Notes under the pieces: model-generated
What the model was told of the DNA's origin: nothing
What the model saw: only the letters and a program-made list of their open reading frames with translations
Databases searched by the model: none
Shown here: positions 7,274 to 13,880 of the stretch, in pieces
Position numbering within the stretch: the first letter of the stretch is position 1
Layout of the letters: each line of letters starts with the position of its first letter
Assembly (NCBI GenBank): GCA_002782605.1
Contig: PFIF01000054.1
Span: forward strand, 1-15,752
DNA from: Deltaproteobacteria bacterium CG_4_8_14_3_um_filter_43_13
GTDB lineage: Bacteria; Desulfobacterota; UBA8473
DNA: 15,752 nucleotides
Direction: 5' to 3'
Position numbers and translations under genes: made by a program

Positions 7274-8173
7274 ATGAATTCAAGACGAATCATTGCTCTT
7301 TTTATAGTTCTTCTATGCCTCATATACTCAAATGGTTATGGAGATTCTTCTAATAAGTATAAATACAGAGACGATGAATTTCACAAACAGGAAGAAGATG
7401 AGATATTAAAAAATAAAGAAAAAATCGGCAATCGTTATTGGGTGATAAAAAACGACGAAATTCGCTTTTATGATTTTCCAGATGTATTAGCCAAGCAATT
7501 TTACGTAACGTCTACAGAATCTTTTGTTGTGCAAGATTGGGTGCCAAGCAAATATTCTTCTACCTCAATATATGTATCATATTATAAAATAGCTTTCGAT
7601 AGTGGAAAAACTGCTTATATCGAAGCATATAAATTAGATGAAAAGGATTATATAAAAACAGAAGACCCAAAGATAATTGATGAAAAGAGGAGGCAAGAGA
7701 TTGACAAAATATTTAAAGAAATCGGCATCTATAAAGGGCAAAGTTTGTGGCTCAAATATCCGAAATCTGAGTTGCCAGGACTAACGAAAATAAAAATTAA
7801 GGATTATAAATTTAAAGATGATAAATACTTGCCATCTATTAAGTGTTATGCTGAAGGAGGGGATCGGGATGTGGAGATAGATTTTTTCTACGATGATCAA
7901 CCCAAATATGTTATTTCTCAAATAAGAGAGACTTTTTATATAAAGGATCCATCTCCAATTGTGTCAAAATGGGGTAAACGTGTTTTAACGGCTATAAAAA
8001 AGGGGAAAGTATTTATAGGGATGAATAAAGAACAAGTCAGATTAAGTTGGGGGCTTCCTCAAGAAATAAATAAGAGTGGGGGGAAATGGGGACTTCATGA
8101 ACAATGGATATACGGTGATTTCGGTCCTTATCTATACTTTGAAAACAATAAATTAACAAGCTGGCAAGATTAA
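7274..8173 (+). CDS. Secreted protein with BamE/SmpA-like C-terminus
   Basis: A 299-residue exported protein of unknown function. The N-terminus is a signal peptide (NSRRIIALFIVLLCLIYSNG, cleavage near residue 20–24). A charged, Lys/Asp-rich middle follows, including an SH3-like beta-rich part at about 52–120. Residues 249–297 read GMNKEQVRLSWGLPQEIN … EQWIYGDFGPYLYFENNKL. This matches the pattern seen in BamE/SmpA and related domains: G-M-x-K-x-x-V, then W-G-x-P, then E-Q-W-x-Y, then Y-F-x-N-x-x-L. In BamE the domain binds partners of the outer-membrane assembly machine; here a periplasmic binding role is only inferred. The start has a clear AGGAG six bases upstream. It contains no lipobox cysteine. 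AT-rich codon use resembles that of the HhH gene. Confidence 0.62.
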   Translation: MNSRRIIALFIVLLCLIYSNGYGDSSNKYKYRDDEFHKQEEDEILKNKEKIGNRYWVIKNDEIRFYDFPDVLAKQFYVTSTESFVVQDWVPSKYSSTSIYVSYYKIAFDSGKTAYIEAYKLDEKDYIKTEDPKIIDEKRRQEIDKIFKEIGIYKGQSLWLKYPKSELPGLTKIKIKDYKFKDDKYLPSIKCYAEGGDRDVEIDFFYDDQPKYVISQIRETFYIKDPSPIVSKWGKRVLTAIKKGKVFIGMNKEQVRLSWGLPQEINKSGGKWGLHEQWIYGDFGPYLYFENNKLTSWQD

Positions 8174-8381
8174 CACTAACCTGTCAAAAGGCAAAATTCA
8201 AGGTGTGACAAAAAGTTATAAGGACTAAAGGGGGATGGATTTATTTTTCTTGGCATAAAACTGGGTTTGATTAGAATGGTTACATACCAAGAACTTTGGG
8301 CAACGTCCCCTTTCTACCCTGCCAAGGCAGGCCAGGCTTGAAGCCCCTGGGATGTTACATATCAATGAAAAGGAGGGAAAA
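8174..8381. other. Leader region of the RelB/RelE pair
   Basis: No gene. It contains a perfect short palindrome CCTGCC-AA-GGCAGG and GC-rich sequence (about 8318–8350), then an AGGAGGG ribosome binding site before the ATG at 8382. Autoregulatory operators are usual in such modules, but I cannot assign one. Confidence 0.3.
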
Positions 8382-8621
8382 ATGCAAAGCGTTGCATTAA
8401 AGAGGGAGGCTAAAAAAGCAATAGATAAACTGTCAGATGAAAAAATAAAAGTTGCTATTGATTTTATAGATTATCTAAAAGAAAAAGAAGAAATGGAAGC
8501 AACCCTTGAGATATTGTCCAGTAGTGAACTTATGGCACAATTAGAAGAAGCGGATAAGGCTATTAAAAAAGGCAAGCTTGACGAGTTTATTCCATGGGAT
8601 AAAGTGAAACGCGATGTATAA
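8382..8621 (+). CDS. RelB-like antitoxin
   Basis: A 79-residue acidic/lysine-rich protein with a short N-terminal segment (MQSVALKREAKKAIDKLSDE) and long helices, ending in DEFIPWDKVKRDV. Its size, helical character and overlap with a RelE-type toxin gene identify it as the antitoxin. By analogy with RelB, the C-terminal helix should wrap the toxin and the N-terminus should bind the operator. The frame opens earlier at 8352, but the ATG at 8382 has a strong AGGAGGG five bases upstream and is preferred. The last 8 bases overlap the toxin start, giving translational coupling with antitoxin made first. Confidence 0.8.
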   Translation: MQSVALKREAKKAIDKLSDEKIKVAIDFIDYLKEKEEMEATLEILSSSELMAQLEEADKAIKKGKLDEFIPWDKVKRDV

Positions 8622-8874
8622 AATCTTCCCTTACAAAAAGGCTGTAAAATATTATGAAAGCCTTGATGATAAAACTGCAAAAAGAGTAAACAACGCCATC
8701 GAAGCAATAAGCAAAAATCCGTTTGAAGGAGCACATATCAAAAGATTGAGGGGAACACACGAGGGTAAATACAGGTATGCAGTGGGTGATTTGAGAATTG
8801 TTTACAGGGTCAACGCAGAAGATAAAACCATTCTCATTGAAGCGATTGGGCCAAGAGGAGATATTTACAAATAG
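8614..8874 (+). CDS. RelE/ParE-family toxin
   Basis: An 86-residue basic protein with the RelE/ParE pattern: MYKIFPYKKAVKYYESLDDKT, then ISKNPFEG, the strand KRLRGTHEGKYRYAVGDLRIVYRV (residues 48–71), and the C-terminal EAIGPRGDIYK. Basic and aromatic residues (Arg 64, Arg 70, Arg 82, Tyr 85) are in positions typical of ribosome-dependent mRNA interferases of this family. The ParE (gyrase-poisoning) alternative cannot be excluded from sequence alone. It overlaps the antitoxin gene by 8 bases and is translationally coupled. Confidence 0.85.
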   Translation: MYKIFPYKKAVKYYESLDDKTAKRVNNAIEAISKNPFEGAHIKRLRGTHEGKYRYAVGDLRIVYRVNAEDKTILIEAIGPRGDIYK

Positions 8875-8943
8875 CCTTAAGCTTGAAAAATCGGGGGAAG
8901 TTTAGGGAGGTTGTCCAAAATTTACAACAAGTAGGAATAAGAA

Positions 8944-10386
8944 ATGGCATATCAAAAAACAAGACCTGACCGCCGTTGCACTGTGACTATACCTGCTTTA
9001 ATAATAAGCTCGCTTATCTTATCTCTTTTAGCGCTCTCAACAAATGCCTTTGCCGCCAAGTCTTATCAGATTACCATTGTTTATACCAATGATGTCCGCG
9101 GTGAAACTGACCCCTGTGGGTGAGGCAATAATAGACATGGCGGTCTTGCCAGGAAGGCAACCTATATTAAGAAATTGAAACAGGAAAGGGAGAACCTCCT
9201 CATTCTTGATTCTGGTGATCTTCTCTTCAAGGACTACTACCTGTCCGAACCCCTGAAAAAACAGCTGAGATCAAAGGCAGACCTGATCATCGAATCCTTC
9301 AACAGGATCGGATGCAGTGCCTTCAATATCGGGGATTATGATCTGGCCATTGGGGTAAAATACCTTATGAAGAAGGCAGAATCGGCTAAATTTCCATTCC
9401 TTTCGGCCAATTTGATAGGCAAGAACACTGGGAAGCCTCTGTTTCAACCTTATATTATCAAGGACATTAACGGTTTAAAGGTTGGTATACTTGGTTTAAT
9501 TACCCCGGATATCCAGAGTAGATTTAGCAAAGACAGATCAAGCAATTTAGCCGTTAAAGACCCTTTTGAAACGGCAAAAACACTGGTTTCTGAGTTAAAG
9601 GGTAAAACCCATTTAATTATAGCCCTGACTCATCTTGGACTTTTATCTGATAAAGAATTAGCCAGGAGAGTCCCGGGAATAGATATAATTATCGGTGGGC
9701 ACAACAGAATAAAACTTGACCCCCCCATTATAATTAATAACACCCTTATTTTACAGGCATACAAAGAGGGACGGTATCTTGGGATACTGGATTTGACCCT
9801 TCACGATAATGTAAAGGCAGAAGAATTTATTAAAAAGGCCGCATATAAAAATGCGATTTTCCCCTTAGGAGATACTATAAAAGACGATGCAGAGATCAAT
9901 GATTTAATCAGGAACTATAAAAGAGACCTGTCCAAATCAGCAATAGAAAGCAACTACTATGGAAACAAATTCCAAGCCTATAGCCCGGGAAAGGGAAAGG
10001 CGACAACAGCCAATGTTTTTGTAGGTGATAAGGTTTGTCGGACGTGCCATCCAAAGGAATATGAATTATGGAAGAAGACAAAACACGCCAGGGCATACCA
10101 AAGTTTGATCAACAAAAACCAGCAGTTCGATCTGGAGTGTATAGGATGCCATACTACTGGATATGACAGGGAAGGTGGTTTTTCAAACCCGGGTCGTTTA
10201 GAAAAATTCAAGGGTGTACAATGTGAGGAGTGCCATGGGCCAGGAGATAAGCACCAAAGAGGGGGAGATATAGTCAAAGGCATGAGCGAATATGTCTGTC
10301 TTAGGTGTCATACAAAGGAACGGAGCCCTGGTTTTTATTATAAAGAATATCTGGAGGCTGTTCAAAAAAAACTGTTTTGGAAATAG
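8944..10386 (+). CDS. UshA-like selenoprotein with tetrahaem cytochrome c domain
   Basis: One 481-codon frame with an in-frame TGA at codon 60. The ATG at 8944 has AGGA seven bases upstream. Residues 1–37 form a signal peptide ending AFA. The metallophosphoesterase (5'-nucleotidase/UshA-like) domain begins YTNDVRGETDPCG-(TGA)-GN and continues HGGLARKATYI. Related proteins have a Cys at the TGA position (PCGC), so I read it as selenocysteine. Further phosphoesterase motifs are LDSGD (88–92), NIGDYDL (128–134), THLG (229–232) and GGH (251–253). The C-terminal part has four CxxCH haem sites at 365–369 (CRTCH), 399–403 (CIGCH), 427–431 (CEECH, followed by GPG as in cytochrome c554-type domains) and 452–456 (CLRCH). 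The predicted product is a periplasmic redox protein of 480 residues. A conventional gene call would start near 9175 and lose the export signal. The alternative is a nonsense mutation of a Cys codon. The selA/B/C/D genes are not in the window. Confidence 0.8.
9121..9151 (+). promoter_or_regulatory. Candidate selenocysteine UGA and bacterial SECIS hairpin
   Basis: TGA 9121–9123 is followed by a hairpin with perfect arms TGGC (9138–9141) and GCCA (9148–9151) around the six-base loop GGTCTT (9142–9147). The loop begins 18 bases after the TGA and has G at its first two positions. That fits the bacterial SECIS pattern: a short stem, G in the first two loop positions, and the loop roughly 16–37 bases downstream. 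The GGTCT loop sequence also occurs in the well-studied E. coli fdhF SECIS (AGGUCU). The lower stem is weak, as is often tolerated. The element lies inside the coding frame. Confidence 0.68.
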
Positions 10387-10443
10387 GTGACCCACATTAA
10401 TCATTTTCATGAGGATTATTTAAGCCTACGCTGCTAAAACCTA

Positions 10444-10472
10444 TTGTAACAAACCGTTGTTTATGATATACA
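10444..10472 (+). promoter_or_regulatory. Possible promoter of the ankyrin-like gene
   Basis: TTGTAA (10444–10449) and TATACA (10467–10472) are 17 bases apart, each matching four of six sigma-70 consensus positions. A strong AAAGGAGTG ribosome binding site follows at 10501–10509 before the ATG at 10515. The 128-bp gap holds no gene. Confidence 0.35.
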
Positions 10473-10514
10473 TTCAGCTTAGGTTTCCAATATATATAAA
10501 AAAGGAGTGTTGAA

Positions 10515-11552
10515 ATGGGGCTTTTTGATCTTTTCGGAAAAAACAAAACATTATCCTATGATGAGGTTAGAGAATTAATCTTAAACAAGGATATACAAAG
10601 GCTAAAAAAGATTTCAATTCAGTCTTTTTCTACGCGTCACAGGTCCGGAGACACCCCTGCTTATTTTGCTGCTGAAAAGGGCTACAAAGAGTGTCTACAA
10701 ATTATTGCCGAGAGGGCACCTGAGACTCTTAGAACCCAGAATAGGGATGGGGCAACACCTGCTTTTATAGCTGCCGAAAAGGGTCTCAGAGACTTCCTTG
10801 AGATTATTGCTGAAAAGGCTCCTGATACACTCAAAACTCAGACTGAAAGGGGTGTAATACCCGGAGCAACCCCTGCTTTTGTAGCTGCTGAAAAAGGCCA
10901 GAAAGAATGTCTCGAGTTCATATTCGAAAAACTACCCGAAACCCTCAAAACCCCAGATAACGACGGAAAAACCCCTGCTTTTATAGCTGCTGAAAAGGGC
11001 CAAAGGGAATGCCTCGAGTTTATATTCGAAAAAGAGCCTGGTACCCTTAAAACCCCAGATAACGACGGAAAAACCCCTGCTTTTGTAGCTGCTGAAAAGG
11101 GCCAAAAGGAATGCTTGGAGTTCATATTCAAAAAGGTACCTGATACCCTCAAAACCCCAGATAACGACGGGAAAACCCCTGCTTTTGTAGCTGCTGAAAA
11201 AGGACAAAGGGAATGTCTCGAGTTCATCTTTGAAAGGGCGCCCGAAACCCTCAAAACTCCAAATAACGACGGGAAAACCCCTGCATATGCAGCGGCTGAA
11301 AAGGGCCAAAAGGAATGCCTCGAGTTCATATTCGGAAAAGAGCCTGATACCATCAGGATTCAGGACAGCAGTGGGGCAACCCCTGCTTTTGTGGCTGCTG
11401 AAAAAGGCAAAAAGGAGTGTCTGGAGTTTATTATTGAAAGGGCACCCGATACCCTTAAAATTGAGAATAAAAAGGGTGCAACACCACTGTCGATTGCCAC
11501 CTTAGAAAATAATAAAGAGTGTATTGACATAATAGAAAGATACATAGTGTGA
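10515..11552 (+). CDS. Ankyrin-like repeat protein
   Basis: A 345-residue protein that is mostly repeats. After a 44-residue N-terminal segment (MGLFDLFGKNKTLSYDEVRE…) come eight full units and a truncated ninth. The unit pattern is G-x-TPAF-x-AAEKGQ-x-ECLEFI and then TLKTPDND. Units begin at residues 45, 79, 117, 151, 185, 219, 253, 287 and 321. The G-x-TPxxxAAxxG core is that of ankyrin repeats, but the period is 34 residues rather than the usual 33, and unit 2 carries four extra residues (GVIP region). Such proteins are protein-binding scaffolds, often in accessory regions. No signal peptide or membrane segment is visible, so it is probably cytoplasmic. It has a strong AAGGAG ribosome binding site. 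It converges with the minus-strand genes to its right. Confidence 0.82.
   Translation: MGLFDLFGKNKTLSYDEVRELILNKDIQRLKKISIQSFSTRHRSGDTPAYFAAEKGYKECLQIIAERAPETLRTQNRDGATPAFIAAEKGLRDFLEIIAEKAPDTLKTQTERGVIPGATPAFVAAEKGQKECLEFIFEKLPETLKTPDNDGKTPAFIAAEKGQRECLEFIFEKEPGTLKTPDNDGKTPAFVAAEKGQKECLEFIFKKVPDTLKTPDNDGKTPAFVAAEKGQRECLEFIFERAPETLKTPNNDGKTPAYAAAEKGQKECLEFIFGKEPDTIRIQDSSGATPAFVAAEKGKKECLEFIIERAPDTLKIENKKGATPLSIATLENNKECIDIIERYIV
10647..11474 (+). repeat. Tandem 102-bp repeats encoding ankyrin-like units
   Basis: Eight consecutive coding repeats with a 102-bp period (114 bp for unit 2). The period can be read directly from the recurring CCCCAGATAACGACGG, which starts at 10951, 11053 and 11155, spaced 102 and 102. 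Units 3–7 are nearly identical in DNA, with variation concentrated in a few codons before the TLKTP segment. This implies recent duplication or gene conversion and a copy number likely to vary between strains. Confidence 0.85.
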
Positions 11553-11673
11553 TGAGGTCTCAGTCAATGAATGCCCATGTCATCATCGGTGTCTCGGGAT
11601 CCGTGAGTAGTCAGCAACAAGCGCATGTTTCTGAACAAATCAGAAATTGGGGGGTCTCTTATGATCCTTGACC
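11553..11673. other. Spacer between convergent genes
   Basis: No gene. ATGAGGTC (11552–11559, overlapping the ankyrin stop) and GACCTCAT (11670–11677, at the end of the minus-strand gene) form an inverted pair spanning the spacer. A TTTCTGA/TCAGAAA hairpin (11628–11634 and 11640–11646) lies between them. Neither has a T run on either strand, so I do not call an intrinsic terminator. Confidence 0.35.
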
Positions 11674-12096
11674 TCATTCAGGGAACTTCAAAGTTACCGT
11701 CTCGTTGTCCCCATCTTTTTCCAGCTTAACGGTTATCTCAATACTCCCATCACGGATACCCATTGCCAGAGGGGTGCTTCCCTTTTCCCCTTCCAGATGG
11801 GTTATTTTTCTGACGGAGTCGATTATCTTCTCAGCAATTTCGGGACCAGGGTTTGGAAGATCAGCTTTTCTATATTCTGCCATCACCTTTACTTGCCCGT
11901 CCTTCGATCGAGTAATAGAGATCTTTTTGGCATATGCATTGATTCCGTGAAGGGTAGCTAAAGCTAACCATTTCAATGCAGCCTCGTCCTTATCCTCATC
12001 AGTTTTCAGCATAGACATCTCTTTGAGGGGGTCTGTGGTGGCATAACAGTCACAGAGTTCCTGAACCTTAAGGTGTAAACTACGCTTATCTTTCAT
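11674..12096 (-). CDS. Uncharacterised 140-residue protein
   Basis: I do not recognise this protein. From ATG 12096 it has 140 residues, is soluble and charged, with no signal peptide. The N-terminal part is helical and cysteine-containing (QELCDCYATTDP). The central segment EDKDEAALKWLALATLHGINAYAKKIS precedes beta-strand-like stretches (DGQVKVMAEYRKADLP, DGSIEITVKLEKDGDNETVTLKF). An ATG two codons earlier (12102) is too close to the GGAGG at 12105–12109. The second ATG sits eight bases from it and is preferred. It lies 121 bp downstream of the caspase-like gene on the same strand, with a strong hairpin between, so cotranscription is uncertain. Function unknown. Confidence 0.65.
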   Translation of the reverse strand: MKDKRSLHLKVQELCDCYATTDPLKEMSMLKTDEDKDEAALKWLALATLHGINAYAKKISITRSKDGQVKVMAEYRKADLPNPGPEIAEKIIDSVRKITHLEGEKGSTPLAMGIRDGSIEITVKLEKDGDNETVTLKFPE

Positions 12097-12143
12097 TTGC
12101 ATGTCCTCCCGTTTCTAATGGGTTATCTCTCTTTTAAGTTCTT

Positions 12144-12194
12144 GGGACATCCATGATAAGTTTTCCCCTTGGCAAAACTTATCATGGATGTCCC
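12144..12194. repeat. Perfect 21-bp inverted repeat (hairpin)
   Basis: Arms at 12144–12164 and 12174–12194 are exact complements over 21 bp (GGGACATCC…AAGTTTT), separated by a nine-base loop CCCCTTGGC. It lies between the caspase-like gene and its downstream neighbour. No T run follows on either strand, so a simple intrinsic terminator is unlikely. A REP/MITE-type element or a transcript-processing or stabilising hairpin fits better. Confidence 0.75.
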
Positions 12195-12217
12195 CGTAAT
12201 TCTGTGCGTCTGAGAAT

Positions 12218-13330
12218 CTAATGTTTCTGCCCTATTATCTGAGGGGACTGCTCGTTATTGTAAATGCGCCTCGCAAGCCGTTCAACCTGGGGTTTAACAT
12301 AACCGAATAACTCCCCGATCATAATAGAACCATCTGGTTTGATCACATCCTCATTCTTCAAACCCTTGAGAATAAAATAAGTAAACAAACCATGTCCCTT
12401 CTCTTCATAAGTAGAACTGATTTGATCACCTGACGATGCCGCTATGACTACGATCTTCTGACTCAATAATACAGGGTTCTCTACCGAAATAACTATTGGT
12501 CTAGCACCCTTTGCAAGAACAGATCTTCCTCCAGCACCGGAGAAACACGAGTCGAGGACAACAACTATTTCCTTCGCCGGTAATTTAGCAAGGGTGTTGT
12601 ACATTCGCGTTAAAGAATAGCCCGTCTGTTCAATAAAAGTAGGGTCGCCATCGTAGGGCACAATGTAAGCATCCATCGTATTTGGATTCGGTGTCCCATG
12701 TCCGGAATAATACACAAAGACGGTGCTATCTTTCTCCACATGATTAGGCAACCACTTCTCGAAATATTTGATAAAATCTCCAATTGATGCCTGCTCATTT
12801 GTAAGCGTAATGACATTCTCCTCTGGATAACCCAAAACCTTTGTTAGATATTCTGACATTATTTTAGCATCATGTGCGGCAAAGTCTGCCGAAGGCAGTT
12901 TCTGGCGATATTGCTCTATGCCGATCACTAAGGCATAAGCCTTTTGGTGGGATTTGTATTTTTCAGAAGGCAAGTCGTCAACATCGGATTTTCTTGCTGG
13001 TTTCATTCGACTTTCCACATCTTTTATTAATTTAGCCCCTTTCAAATCAGGACCATTTGCATCAATGCACCTAAACTGAAGTTCTGCTCTTGCGGGCCTG
13101 GCAAACCCAGAGTCGGTCATATTAAGTGCCACCGTCTCCACCTCCTTGTTTTGTTTCGCGCAAAACTCTTTTGCCTCGCGGTACACGTCGGCCTTTGGGC
13201 CATCAGCCGGGCCAAAACCTAACTGTGCGCTTCTTTTGGCTACCATGTATGTGTTCTTGTCCATGGGGACAACTCCAGTGCTTGAGCAACCAGTCAAAGC
13301 CAGCATAAGAATTACAAGGCATGTTTTCAT
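12218..13330 (-). CDS. Caspase-like (peptidase C14) lipoprotein
   Basis: A 370-residue exported caspase-fold protein. The ATG at 13330 has an excellent AGGAGGAG ribosome binding site, so I prefer it to an upstream in-frame ATG (13447). It begins with a lipoprotein signal, MKTCLVILMLALTGC, with lipobox LTGC and lipidated Cys 15. Residues about 24–90 resemble a small-lipoprotein domain (KNTYMVAKRSAQLGFGPADG … YREAKEFCAKQNKEVETV) that often occurs alone in proteobacteria. The caspase domain runs from AYALVIGIEQY (131–141) to the end. The catalytic dyad is visible as VYYSGHGTPN (His 211) and VVLDSCFSGAGGRS (Cys 262), and HGLFTYFILKGL lies near the C-terminus. It is presumably a periplasmic or outer-membrane-facing cysteine peptidase; the substrate is unknown. 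Confidence 0.87.
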   Translation of the reverse strand: MKTCLVILMLALTGCSSTGVVPMDKNTYMVAKRSAQLGFGPADGPKADVYREAKEFCAKQNKEVETVALNMTDSGFARPARAELQFRCIDANGPDLKGAKLIKDVESRMKPARKSDVDDLPSEKYKSHQKAYALVIGIEQYRQKLPSADFAAHDAKIMSEYLTKVLGYPEENVITLTNEQASIGDFIKYFEKWLPNHVEKDSTVFVYYSGHGTPNPNTMDAYIVPYDGDPTFIEQTGYSLTRMYNTLAKLPAKEIVVVLDSCFSGAGGRSVLAKGARPIVISVENPVLLSQKIVVIAASSGDQISSTYEEKGHGLFTYFILKGLKNEDVIKPDGSIMIGELFGYVKPQVERLARRIYNNEQSPQIIGQKH

Positions 13331-13344
13331 GGGCTCTCCTCCTG

Positions 13345-13386
13345 AAGGTACGCAACCACCACCAAGGAGTACCTTTTTGTACCCTT
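13345..13386 (-). promoter_or_regulatory. Alternative hairpins in the caspase gene leader
   Basis: Two hairpins can form in the 5' leader but not together. The first pairs AAGGTAC with GTACCTT (13369–13375 and 13345–13351, perfect 7 bp). The second pairs AAGGGTAC (13379–13386) with GTACTCCTT (13364–13372), with one bulge. They share 13369–13372. The downstream hairpin ends a few bases from the ribosome binding site, so a switch controlling translation is possible. This is a fold read by eye only. Confidence 0.3.
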
Positions 13387-13430
13387 CTCCGATTAGATCT
13401 AATGTCCATTTTTTTAATTTTTCTTGCGTT

Positions 13431-13458
13431 ATTATATTATTTATCATTTAAGTGCTAA
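13431..13458 (-). promoter_or_regulatory. Predicted promoter of the caspase-like gene
   Basis: On the minus strand TTAGCA (13458–13453) and a perfect TATAAT (13436–13431) are separated by 16 bases. This would start a transcript near 13424 with a leader of about 90 bases that includes the alternative hairpins and the strong ribosome binding site. Confidence 0.42.
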
Positions 13459-13616
13459 CACGTATGAAGTTCTGGGGACAAAGTTCTTGGTGGAGACGAT
13501 GCCCTTCCAATCGCTTGCCCGTTCCAATCTCTTTACGCCGAAGATTATACTTCCTTATTCTTCATGGCAATGCGGTGCAGCTACTGGTTCGGCAAATCTT
13601 CTATCTTCATCTCGTA
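13459..13616. other. Non-coding stretch upstream of the caspase promoter
   Basis: No gene supported. One minus-strand frame reads protein-like (FGVKRLERASDWKGIVSTKN) but is broken by TAA and has no start signal. It may be a gene remnant or part of a dispersed repeat. I see no clear terminator. Confidence 0.3.
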
Positions 13617-13880
13617 TCAAATTGCCTTTCCTCTGAAAATGGGCCAAGACTGGTAGCGTAACATTTCAATACATAGCTCCAAAACACGATTCTTGTTGTT
13701 TTGAAGTTGGTTTTTGTAGGTGACAGCATTTTCAGAAAGGACGGTATCCTTTTCCTCTTCAGCATATGGACGCGGCTGCGGCCAAGCTAAAAGGTTGAGT
13801 AAATGCTTGCAGTAGTAATCACCCATCACGAAACCTTCCACGAACGTTGCCAGCTCGACACCGAGCCCACCAAGAGTGTA
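13617..13880 (-). pseudogene. Probable severed C-terminal part of the HNH protein
   Basis: Directly after the HNH gene's TAG (13883–13881) the same frame stays open for 87 more codons to a TGA at 13619–13617. The reading is protein-like (LGGLGVELATFVEGFVMGDYYCKHLLNLLAWPQPRPYAEEE … then helical). A possible separate start (ATG 13841) has no ribosome binding site. The simplest reading is one gene of about 196 codons interrupted by a nonsense mutation. Suppression at TAG is less likely because TAG ends several normal genes here, such as bioD and the RelE-like toxin. Confidence 0.5.

Noticed and set aside
8236..8275. Sigma-54-type promoter (TTGGCAT…TTTGAT) upstream of the RelB/RelE pair
   Set aside because: The required GC at the -12 position with the correct spacing from the GG is missing.
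9175..10386. 5'-nucleotidase gene starting at ATG 9175
   Set aside because: This start would remove the signal peptide and the first metal-binding motif (YTND), both of which lie in frame upstream of TGA 9121 with their own ribosome binding site.
10838..11353. Long minus-strand ORFs (171 and 125 codons) opposite the ankyrin gene
   Set aside because: They are periodic mirror images of the 102-bp repeats and have no start signals; repeat composition keeps all frames open.
13331..13447. Upstream start for the caspase gene at ATG 13447
   Set aside because: It would bury the lipoprotein signal and has no ribosome binding site, whereas ATG 13330 has AGGAGGAG and an immediate signal peptide. The upstream part also overlaps the predicted promoter.
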